Shown in pieces: positions 1 through 5,779 of a stretch of DNA of 5,994 nucleotides. Each line of letters opens with the position of its first letter. The first letter of the stretch is position 1. Source of the DNA: an uncultured Clostridia bacterium (GTDB lineage: Bacteria; Bacillota; Clostridia; HGM11514); assembly GCA_902478725.1 (NCBI GenBank), contig CABSMD010000166.1, positions 1 through 5,994 on the forward strand. The letters are read 5' to 3'. A model generated the notes under the pieces. It was not told the DNA's origin. It did not search any database and saw only the letters and a list, made by a program, of their open reading frames with translations. The translations under genes were made by a program, and so were the position numbers.

Positions 1-160
1 CAATAACATCCTTCAGCTTTGTATTGGATTCTGGATCCGGCCCGCCTGATTTTACAGCCACAGCAAGCTCTCGCCCGATTTTTGTAAATATTTTGCCCCT
101 TTGGGCGTCCGACTTCTCCTTTTTGTGTTTGATATTAGACCACTTTGAATGTCCCGACAT
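1..160 (-). CDS. YebC/PmpR (TACO1) family protein, N-terminal part, cut by window edge
   Basis: The minus strand from ATG at 160 gives 53 residues beginning MSGHSKWSNIKHKKEKSDAQ, followed by GKIFTKIGRELAVAVKSGGPDP. This is the highly conserved N-terminus of the YebC family, so the start is secure. An AGGAG site at 171-175 lies 10 nt upstream of the ATG. Family members are about 240 residues, so roughly the first fifth is visible and the rest runs off the left edge. Members have been described as DNA-binding regulators (PmpR, YebC) and more recently as translation factors that relieve ribosome stalling at proline-rich stretches; this fragment cannot show which applies. The gene has its own promoter at 221-250, partly overlapping the upstream terminator, so it is probably transcribed separately from the protease remnant before it. 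The fragment shows no damage. Confidence 0.95.
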   Translation of the reverse strand, partial: MSGHSKWSNIKHKKEKSDAQRGKIFTKIGRELAVAVKSGGPDPESNTKLKDVI

Positions 161-220
161 GTTTTAATCACTCCTAAAATTCGTTACCATTGGTATATCA
201 TGCATTTCATAATTATTTAT

Positions 221-250
221 AGTATACCATAAAAAATACTGTTTTGGCAA
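221..250 (-). promoter_or_regulatory. Probable sigma-A promoter of the yebC-family gene
   Basis: On the minus strand TTGCCA (245-250) is followed after 18 nt by TATACT (221-226), with TGG directly before it, making an extended -10. Transcription should start near 214, giving a leader of about 54 nt before the ATG at 160. The -35 box overlaps the 3' arm of the terminator hairpin at 236-274, so promoter and terminator share sequence. Seen by eye only. Confidence 0.6.
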
Positions 251-274
251 TATATAAAATCGCCAAAACAGTAT
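231..274 (-). terminator. Hairpin terminator after the protease remnant
   Basis: A perfect 13-bp inverted repeat (arms 236-248 and 262-274, each reading ATACTGTTTTGGC or its complement) encloses a 13-nt AT-rich loop. On the minus strand it is followed by a run of T down to position 231. It lies 12 nt beyond the protease stop codon at 287-289, the right place to end a glycosyltransferase/protease transcript. The stem has few GC pairs but is perfect. Confidence 0.8.
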
Positions 275-286
275 CACAAGGTAAAT

Positions 287-1006
287 TTATGGTCTACCAG
301 GCCGGAACGACGCTGTTTTTTGTGTTAACAAATCACCGATATATTCACTCTTTTCCAACCGCCCGAAGCTGAACAGACCATAGCCGTAGTACTTATCCCA
401 GCCATTCTTACTGATATCCTCGGTATACATATGCAGCAGGAAGCGAATCTCCGGCGGAGTAAGATAGCGGCGGTAACGGCGATAGCCTTTCCCCTGCAAG
501 ATAGCAGCCGCGCCGGAAATGATAGGCGTGGCCATCGAGGTGCCGCTGAGGCTGGCATATGAGTTGTTCAAATAGGTGGAATAAATATCCTGTCCGGCCG
601 CGCACAGCTCCGATTCATACCCCTGGGAGCTGAAATCGGTGGTATGCCGGTTAAAATCGACCGCCGTAACCGCAATAGTCTGTGGGAACTTACCAGGATA
701 GCCGATGGTATTGCCGATCCGTTTTCCTTCGTTTCCCGCTGCACAGATCAGGGTAATGTCATTGTCATTCGCCTTTTGCAAGATCGACTCATACCCCGCA
801 TTGCCGACCGATGAGGAAAAGGACATGTTAATGATATGCACCCTCTTGCGGATCAACCAATCGATGCTTTTCTGGATTGCAGAAAAATTTCCGTTTCCAT
901 TTTTATCAAACGCTTTTGCCGCATATAACTCACATTTTGGTGCAACGCCGATGACGCCCAAGCCATTCTTTCTGGCACCTATGATACCGGCCACATGGGT
1001 GGAATG
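287..1006 (-). pseudogene. Subtilisin-like (S8) serine protease, 5'-truncated remnant
   Basis: About 239 residues of a peptidase S8 domain can be read from position 1006 to the TAA at 287. They start exactly at the catalytic His motif (HSTHVAGIIG). The rest of the domain follows in order: GVAP, IINMSF, AAGNEG with the oxyanion Asn, the YPGKFPQTIAVTAVD segment, FSSQG, the catalytic Ser motif GTSMATP (Ser codon near 536-538) and a C-terminal YGYGLF. Everything normally before the His is absent: signal or propeptide, and the strand with the catalytic Asp (usually D-S/T-G). The same frame stays open upstream to about 1336, but that stretch lies inside the glycosyltransferase gene in another frame and shows no subtilase character. 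With no Asp the product should be inactive, and no ribosome binding site or plausible start was seen for it. The retained part has no frameshift, suggesting a recent loss, a rearrangement or an assembly join. A hairpin terminator lies just downstream. Confidence 0.85.
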
Positions 1007-1028
1007 ACGCCAAGACAATACCGTAACA

Positions 1029-1805
1029 TCAACGCAAAAATTCGGCGATCCCTTTATATACAAGCTTCCATACAGGCCCAAATGCCGCCCCCGCCCGCCG
1101 GGCCAAACGATAGGCCGCGTAGGAGGCATACAGATAGGCGCGTTTCCCATACATCGCAGCAAACAATGCGCCCCTGTCATAAAAATAGGTATCGTTAAAA
1201 CCGGCAAACCACGAGGATTCCTTCTGAACGGCATCCGCAATCTTATCCGTACAGGTGTAGACCCGCAAACCCGCCCGAAACAAATCCTGCAAAAAAATAC
1301 TATCCTCTCCACAGCCATGGGTGGCGCCACCACCAAACAGCAATGAAAACCAGATGTTCTTTTTCAGAACCCGATTCAGACGAAAAGCAATCTGACTGGC
1401 GCCATATGGCGTCGCCTGACGGGCCCGTATTCTGCCGTTTTTTACGACCGGGCGAAGCGGGCGCTCAGGATTCAGACTTTCGACTCCAAATAAAATGGCA
1501 TCTGCCTGAGGCCACCGCGAAAATGCGTTTTGAACGATAGATTCGTATCCGTCTACATAAATCATGTCCTCATCTGCAAACAGGCAGATATCCCCTCTAG
1601 CTTGGGCAAGCGCCAGATTACGGCTTCTGCCGACACCACGGTCAGGACAGGAATAAAGCAGCACGGAACGCCCCGCAATCTCTTCCTCCTGTATTTCCAG
1701 ACTGTCACATTGGTTAATAATAACTGCGTCGGTAGAAAGATTCATCCGCCGGTAAAGGGAATGGTCCGCCTGATGCATGGCAGAAACCAGAACTTCAATC
1801 TTCAT
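1029..1805 (-). CDS. Family 2 glycosyltransferase (GT-A fold)
   Basis: The 258-residue product starts MKIEVLVSAM and has the layout of a GT2 nucleotide-sugar transferase. A Rossmann-like beginning is followed by RGVGRSRNLAL (about residues 56-66), then the DxD-like acidic motif in FADEDMIYVDGY (about 76-87) that would bind the metal-nucleotide-sugar complex. A CGEDSIFLQDL segment (about 165-175) carries the acidic ED expected around the catalytic base. No membrane helix is evident, so it is probably cytoplasmic or peripheral; the basic, aromatic C-terminus could touch the membrane. Sugar donor and acceptor cannot be told; cell-surface polysaccharide or a glycoconjugate is the usual role. The start is supported by AAGGTGATG ahead of the ATG. 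It begins 19 nt after a strong hairpin terminator with no clear promoter between, and a protease remnant begins about 23 nt beyond its stop. It looks full length. Confidence 0.88.
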   Translation of the reverse strand: MKIEVLVSAMHQADHSLYRRMNLSTDAVIINQCDSLEIQEEEIAGRSVLLYSCPDRGVGRSRNLALAQARGDICLFADEDMIYVDGYESIVQNAFSRWPQADAILFGVESLNPERPLRPVVKNGRIRARQATPYGASQIAFRLNRVLKKNIWFSLLFGGGATHGCGEDSIFLQDLFRAGLRVYTCTDKIADAVQKESSWFAGFNDTYFYDRGALFAAMYGKRAYLYASYAAYRLARRAGAAFGPVWKLVYKGIAEFLR

Positions 1806-1824
1806 AGCTCATCACCTTGTATGT

Positions 1825-1861
1825 AATAAAAATCAGCGTAAGTCCTACGCTGATTTTTATT
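1825..1861 (-). terminator. Perfect 16-bp hairpin terminator after the ybjQ-like gene
   Basis: The arms 1825-1840 and 1846-1861 are perfectly complementary around a 5-nt loop (1841-1845). The core stem ATCAGCGTA/TACGCTGAT is flanked by A-rich and T-rich tracts, so it could work in both directions. It begins 1 nt after the stop codon of the YbjQ-like gene (1863-1865). It also lies immediately before the glycosyltransferase gene, so it may limit readthrough into that gene. Confidence 0.85.
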
Positions 1862-1862
1862 T

Positions 1863-2174
1863 TTATAGAAATTTAACCGCCGTACCGTACGCGATAACCT
1901 CAGCCGCCCCCTGCATGATGGCCGAGGATGCATAGCGGACATTCACTACCGCATCCGCGCCCAATGCCTCTGCTTCCTCCACCATACGCTTTGTGGCAAG
2001 TGCACGGGCCTCATTCATCATCTCGTTGTATGCCTTGAGCTCTCCGCCAACCAATGTTTTAAAACTCTGGGTTATATCTCTGCCAATATTTTTGGACTGA
2101 ATCGTGCTGCCCTTGACAAGACCCAGCATCTCCAATTCTTTTCCGGTAATGTAATCAGTATTTACTAAGATCAT
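1863..2174 (-). CDS. YbjQ/UPF0145 family protein (DUF74)
   Basis: From ATG at 2174 the product has 103 residues. It matches the YbjQ family in pattern and length: a G-x-x-x-G-S-x-I segment early on, NIGRDI, then VGGELKAYNEMMNEAR (about residues 46-61), EAEALGADAVVNVRY (about 72-86) and a closing AYGTAVKF. Members are small, soluble and thought to form ring-shaped oligomers; a heavy-metal-binding label is attached to the family but the function is not established. The ATG at 2174 fits the family N-terminus better than in-frame GTG codons at 2183 and 2186, which sit on or beside the AAGGAG site (2186-2191). That choice gives a rather long 11-nt spacing. The gene overlaps the end of the membrane-protein gene by 20 nt, implying coupled translation. 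Confidence 0.9.
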   Translation of the reverse strand: MILVNTDYITGKELEMLGLVKGSTIQSKNIGRDITQSFKTLVGGELKAYNEMMNEARALATKRMVEEAEALGADAVVNVRYASSAIMQGAAEVIAYGTAVKFL

Positions 2175-2370
2175 CCTCTTCACCACTCCTTATCTCGTTT
2201 ATTCTCTCAATCAAAACATATACGGATACCCCTACCAACGCCATACACACCAAGATACCCATGATCTTCCCAAATAGGAAGAAATCTATAAACAAGCAGG
2301 TCAAGGCATAACCTATTAAAATCAAAACCATTAGAGTTGTAATAACTATCGGTGCGATCAGCCGCTTCAT
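2155..2370 (-). CDS. Small two-helix membrane protein, function unknown
   Basis: The 71-residue product has a short basic start (MKRL), a hydrophobic segment at about residues 5-30 and a second at about 34-53. A charged tail, ERINEIRSGEEDDLSKY, probably faces the cytoplasm. There is no recognisable catalytic motif. The start is well supported by GGAGGAG 5-7 nt before the ATG and a clear promoter about 25 nt further upstream. The gene is first in a two-gene unit and overlaps the YbjQ-family gene by 20 nt, so the two products are probably made together and may act together. The acidic tail pattern followed by DLSKY resembles, from memory, small proteins encoded beside ybjQ in other Clostridia, which supports its being a real gene. 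No function is proposed. Confidence 0.8.
   Translation of the reverse strand: MKRLIAPIVITTLMVLILIGYALTCLFIDFFLFGKIMGILVCMALVGVSVYVLIERINEIRSGEEDDLSKY
2186..2191 (-). promoter_or_regulatory. Ribosome binding site inside the membrane-protein gene, for the ybjQ-like gene
   Basis: AAGGAG on the minus strand lies within the last codons of the membrane-protein gene, 11 nt before the ATG at 2174. The in-frame GTG codons at 2186 and 2183 are too close to it to be used, which decides the start in favour of the ATG. Confidence 0.6.
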
Positions 2371-2394
2371 ACGATCTCCTCCTATCTTTTAAAC

Positions 2395-2423
2395 AGTATA
2401 CCACAAATCGATATGCATTACAA
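2395..2423 (-). promoter_or_regulatory. Sigma-A promoter of the membrane protein/ybjQ-like unit
   Basis: On the minus strand TTGTAA (2418-2423) and TATACT (2395-2400) are separated by exactly 17 nt. TGG directly before the -10 makes it an extended -10. Transcription should start near 2388, about 18 nt before the ATG at 2370, leaving room for the ribosome binding site and little else. No operator-like repeat was seen around it. Confidence 0.72.
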
Positions 2424-2482
2424 TCTTTATTTATAATATCATATGAGCAAACCGCATAATCGCATGACGGGTCGAGAAAGAC

Positions 2483-2520
2483 AAAAAAGGGGTTGCGGTA
2501 TATCTCGCACCCCTCTTTTT
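2483..2520 (-). terminator. Hairpin terminator of the nagA operon
   Basis: GGGG (2489-2492) plus TGCG (2494-2497) pairs with CGCA (2506-2509) plus CCCC (2510-2513), leaving one bulged T at 2493 and an 8-nt loop. On the minus strand the stem is followed by six T (2488-2483). It starts within about 20 nt of the nagA stop codon at 2535. An A/T-rich tract on the other side would let it work in both directions. Confidence 0.85.
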
Positions 2521-2534
2521 TATGGCACTTTTTC

Positions 2535-3626
2535 TTACTGGAAACGTCCCGCTATCATTGTATAACAGATGTTTTTATCATCATCAATCACGAACAAATC
2601 TGCGTCTTTTCCAACCGATAACACACCCTTGGTATCGGCGCCGATCATCTTCGCAGGCGTCAGGCTTGCCATCCGCACCGCGTCCTCAAACGGAATGCCA
2701 AAGGAAGCCGCCCGCTTGACACAATCCCACAGCGTCGCGGTGCTGCCCGCCAGGTTGCCCCCTTCCGTGCGGGCTACCCCGCCGGAAACAGTAATGGCAA
2801 GACCCCCTAAGTCATAGGTGCCGTCCGCAAGACCGGTTGCGCGCATCGCGTCGGAAATCAGTACTAACCGCGAAGGGCCAAAAATCTGGTAGGCAAGATA
2901 TACAACCGCAGGATGGATATGAATCCCGTCCGAAATGATCTGCGCATAAATCCCCTTCTCCCCCGCCGCGCCGATCAGGCCCGGCTCACGATGTTTCAAC
3001 GGCCGCATGGCATTAAACAGGTGGGTTACGCTGTTCGCTCCACACGCAATCGCCTCAATTGCCGTGTTATAATTGCAATCGGTATGACCCAAGGCTACCA
3101 CGAACCGCTTAGAAGCCTTTTTGATATACTCCATCGCCCCCGGCAGCTCCGGCGCGATGGTGAGCATTCTGACGTTATCAAAGGACATAAAATCTTCCCA
3201 GTTCGGCTCTTTGATGAAATCCGGATTCTGTGCGCCCTTCCAATCCGGATTGATATAGGGCCCTTCCAGGTGAAAGCCCAGTATCTGTGCACCCTTACCA
3301 TCTGTTTTGGCATTTAACACGCGGTAGGTATCCTCCAGGCTGGCCGTCATGGTAGTAGGCAGGAAGGAGGTCGCGCCGTGCTTGGCCAAAAAAACCGCGA
3401 TAGGCTCCAAATCCGCATCCATCGTATCCACCCCATCAACTCCATGGATATGGGTATCGATCAGACCGGGCAGGATGGTCTTGCCGCTTAGGTCCACAAT
3501 GTCAAAATCCTCATGGTCGCCCTCGCCGGGCAGGTAAACCTGGTCGATCTTACCGTCCGCCACAAGAATGTCCTTATAGGTAAATCGATAATTTCCATCC
3601 AGAATCTTTGCACCCTTAAGTAACAT
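2535..3626 (-). CDS. nagA: N-acetylglucosamine-6-phosphate deacetylase
   Basis: This amidohydrolase-superfamily enzyme would remove acetate from GlcNAc-6-P to give glucosamine-6-P in the cytoplasm. The 363-residue product is slightly shorter than usual (about 380-395) but has all landmarks in order: PGLIDTHIHG with the HxH pair (His59, His61), FHLEGPYINP (Glu121, metal ligand), LGHTDCNY (His181), THLFNAMRPL (His202), ISDGIHIHP (about 232-239), LVLISDAMRATG (Asp259, catalytic) and a C-terminal GVLSVGKDADLFV strand. The HxH pair, present in Bacillus-type enzymes and replaced in E. coli NagA, suggests two metals could be bound. A very purine-rich site (GGGGGAG) lies 5 nt before the ATG, and the gene follows the mutase after 15 nt. 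No nagB deaminase is next to it; a terminator follows. Activity on related acetylated amino sugars is possible. Confidence 0.95.
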   Translation of the reverse strand: MLLKGAKILDGNYRFTYKDILVADGKIDQVYLPGEGDHEDFDIVDLSGKTILPGLIDTHIHGVDGVDTMDADLEPIAVFLAKHGATSFLPTTMTASLEDTYRVLNAKTDGKGAQILGFHLEGPYINPDWKGAQNPDFIKEPNWEDFMSFDNVRMLTIAPELPGAMEYIKKASKRFVVALGHTDCNYNTAIEAIACGANSVTHLFNAMRPLKHREPGLIGAAGEKGIYAQIISDGIHIHPAVVYLAYQIFGPSRLVLISDAMRATGLADGTYDLGGLAITVSGGVARTEGGNLAGSTATLWDCVKRAASFGIPFEDAVRMASLTPAKMIGADTKGVLSVGKDADLFVIDDDKNICYTMIAGRFQ

Positions 3627-3641
3627 CCAAACTCCCCCCCT

Positions 3642-5048
3642 CTACTTTAATCCCAAAAAACGCGTCATACAATCGCTTATCTCGTTTGCCCTATCCATTG
3701 TCTCCATCTCACAAAAGATACGAATCAACGGCTCTGTGCCGGAGAAACGCGCAATGATCCAGCCGCCATTTTTAAAATACACCTTACAACCGTCCAGATA
3801 ACTGACCCTCTCAATCTCCAATCCAAAGTCAGGCAGTTTCTTTTCGGTAAACAAAACCTGCTGTAGCTCCTGTTTCTTCTCCTGTGAAAACTTTGTATCG
3901 TACTCGCTCATCTCACGACGGCCATACTTTTGATAAATTTCATCCAGCAATTCCGGTATCTTTTTGCCGGTAACGCAGATCATCTCCACCAGTAAGGTAG
4001 CGGCGAAGATGCCGTCTTTTCCACTGATATGCCCCCGGATCGTCAGGCCGCCGCTGCTTTCCCCGCCGATTAGGGCATCGGTCGCCTCCATTTTGGAAGA
4101 AATGTGCTTGAAACCGACCGGCACCTCATGGCAGGTCTGCCCAAAATCCTCAGCAATCTTATCAAGCGTATGCGTGGTCGCGATATTCCGTACCGCATCG
4201 CCCGTCCAGCCCTTGTATTTGAGCAGGTAATAATAGAGTAACGACAATATCTCGTTAGGGTGCACGAACCGCCCCGTATTGTCGATCAGGCCGATCCGGT
4301 CAGCATCGCCGTCGGTGCCGATGCCCAGATCATACTGCTGTTCCCGCACCATATCACGCAGCTTTGTCAGTGTGATCGCGCTGGGGGATGGTAGCCGCCC
4401 GCCAAACAGGGTATCGTGCCGGTCGTTGATGATATCAACGTCACAGCGCGCCGTCATCAAAATGGTCTGAAGCGTCGTTTTAGATACGCCGAACATCGGG
4501 TCAAGCAACACCCGCAGCCTTCTTTTACGGATCGCTTCCATATTCGTCATACTGATGATACTATCCATGTATTCGTTTGTCAAGTCCACATATTTGATGA
4601 TACCGCTTTCCAAGCCCTTGGCAAATTCCACCGACTGCACCGTCACGCCGCGTTCCAAAATTTCCTCAAAGTGGTCGGTATACTCCTTTGCGGCATCCCG
4701 CCCACCGGTGGTAAAAATCTTGATCCCGTTATAATCCGCCGGATTGTGGCTGGCGGTCACCGCCATACCATAGCTAGTTTTCATAGTCTTGACGGTAAAC
4801 ATGATAAGCGGCGTCGGCGCGATGGTACGGATAAAATACACCTGTACCCCGTTGGCGGCAAACACCTCCGCCGCCCATTCTGCAGCCTTATCTGACAAAA
4901 ACCGCCGGTCAAAGCCGACCACAATACCGGAGGTATCCTCCTTTTCTCTCATATCGTCCGAGATTGCCTGGGAAAGCAACTGAACATTTTTCTTGGTAAA
5001 CTCATCCCCGATGATGGCGCGCCATCCCCCTGTACCAAAACGAATCAT
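3642..5048 (-). CDS. Alpha-D-phosphohexomutase (phosphoglucomutase/phosphomannomutase family)
   Basis: The 468-residue product is full length for the family that moves phosphate between C1 and C6 of hexoses. Its four domains show the expected signatures: an N-terminal FGTGGWRAIIGDEF; the phosphoserine loop VTASHNPADYNG (Ser100); the magnesium-binding loop GTDGDADRIG (Asp246, Asp248, Asp250); the sugar-recognition loop GGESSGG (328-334, Glu330); and the C-terminal phosphate-binding loop RFSGTEPLIRI (434-444). The substrate could be glucose, mannose or GlcNAc phosphate. Placement between a GlmU-type uridylyltransferase and NagA favours an N-acetylhexosamine phosphate, linking sugar-1-P to sugar-6-P, but this is inferred from context. 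It is not obviously the housekeeping GlmM, which normally has a different N-terminus. It overlaps the upstream gene by 4 nt (ATGA), with GGAGG 8 nt before the ATG. Confidence 0.92.
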   Translation of the reverse strand: MIRFGTGGWRAIIGDEFTKKNVQLLSQAISDDMREKEDTSGIVVGFDRRFLSDKAAEWAAEVFAANGVQVYFIRTIAPTPLIMFTVKTMKTSYGMAVTASHNPADYNGIKIFTTGGRDAAKEYTDHFEEILERGVTVQSVEFAKGLESGIIKYVDLTNEYMDSIISMTNMEAIRKRRLRVLLDPMFGVSKTTLQTILMTARCDVDIINDRHDTLFGGRLPSPSAITLTKLRDMVREQQYDLGIGTDGDADRIGLIDNTGRFVHPNEILSLLYYYLLKYKGWTGDAVRNIATTHTLDKIAEDFGQTCHEVPVGFKHISSKMEATDALIGGESSGGLTIRGHISGKDGIFAATLLVEMICVTGKKIPELLDEIYQKYGRREMSEYDTKFSQEKKQELQQVLFTEKKLPDFGLEIERVSYLDGCKVYFKNGGWIIARFSGTEPLIRIFCEMETMDRANEISDCMTRFLGLK

Positions 5049-5779
5049 ATAGCAGACCTCCTTAGTATCTTTTCACAATATTCCAAGTCCTCCGGCGTAT
5101 TCACACCGTATATTTCCGTCGTGTCATAGGTAGAGTAGGTCTCCACCCGCTTGCCGTCACGCAGCATGAGCTCCGGCACATCTGTCAGATAATACTCGCC
5201 CTGCGCGTTGCTATTTTTAAGCTGGTCGAGATAATGAAACAACAAACTGCTTTTGAACACATAGATTCCGACATTAAGTTCATTGATCTTCTTTTGCTCC
5301 TCGGTGCAGTCCTTTTCCTCAACGACCCCCGCAAACTTTCCATCTTTACGGATTACCCTGCCGTAAGGCAGCTTTTCATCGCTGATGGCGGTCAGTACGG
5401 TGCAATCCGCCTGGCTTTTTTTATGCTCCTCTACGATCCCCAAAAAGGTTTCTTTATGAAACAATGGCATGTCCCCATAACAAACCAGGCAATCGTCACC
5501 ACAGTCGGCCAAGTAACCCGCCGTCATTTTGACCGCGTGACCCGTGCCGAGCTGTTCCTTCTGCACAGCAAATCGATAGCCGTCCGCAAGCTCCGCCATC
5601 ACCTGCTCTTTTTTATAACCTACTACAACAATGGTATCCTGCTTTGGGATAAAATCCAGATTGTCCAAAACATATCGGATCAAGGGCTTCCCATTGACCT
5701 GACGCATCACCTTCGGCATGTCGAATTGCTCAGATAACAATCTTTTTCCCTTGCCAGCCCCTAACACAACTGCTTTCAT
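5045..5779 (-). CDS. GlmU-type sugar-1-phosphate uridylyltransferase, stand-alone domain
   Basis: The 244-residue protein resembles the N-terminal pyrophosphorylase half of GlmU, which makes UDP-GlcNAc from UTP and GlcNAc-1-P. Visible signatures are the nucleotide loop LGAGKGKRL with Arg13, MPKVM (Lys23), QLGTGHAV (76-83), CYGDMPL with the metal ligand Asp103, LPYGRV, VVEEKDCTEEQKKINELN, NAQGEYYLTDV and a final YGVNTPEDL with Asn227. These match the residues binding uridine, GlcNAc-1-P and magnesium in E. coli GlmU. The left-handed beta-helix acetyltransferase domain is absent; the gene ends naturally. Usual GKGTR is GKGKR here, with a slightly longer loop before PK, so specificity may differ. 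ATG at 5779 is chosen over GTG at 5782 because AAAGGAG (5788-5794) lies 8 nt from the ATG. It overlaps the kinase stop by 1 nt (TGATG) and the mutase start by 4 nt. Confidence 0.88.
   Translation of the reverse strand: MKAVVLGAGKGKRLLSEQFDMPKVMRQVNGKPLIRYVLDNLDFIPKQDTIVVVGYKKEQVMAELADGYRFAVQKEQLGTGHAVKMTAGYLADCGDDCLVCYGDMPLFHKETFLGIVEEHKKSQADCTVLTAISDEKLPYGRVIRKDGKFAGVVEEKDCTEEQKKINELNVGIYVFKSSLLFHYLDQLKNSNAQGEYYLTDVPELMLRDGKRVETYSTYDTTEIYGVNTPEDLEYCEKILRRSAI

Noticed and set aside
1007..1336. Upstream extension of the subtilase reading frame, which could be read as a 349-residue protease
   Set aside because: Most of this stretch (1032-1336) is the glycosyltransferase coding region in another frame; the translation is Cys/Arg/Pro-rich, without subtilase motifs or a catalytic Asp, so it is not a real N-terminus.
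2371..2482. Riboswitch or small RNA in the gap between the nagA terminator and the membrane-protein gene
   Set aside because: The gap is fully explained by the promoter at 2395-2423 and a very short leader; no conserved structured-RNA pattern was seen.
2913..3317. Plus-strand open frame of 134 codons antisense to nagA
   Set aside because: Covers conserved NagA active-site coding regions on the other strand; no family resemblance of its own.
4416..4895. Plus-strand open frame of 159 codons antisense to the mutase gene
   Set aside because: No motifs, His-rich shadow composition, and it lies wholly inside a clearly functional gene.
5234..5737. Plus-strand open frame of 167 codons antisense to the uridylyltransferase gene
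   Set aside because: No recognisable family, and the minus-strand frame carries a full set of conserved GlmU motifs; this is a shadow frame.
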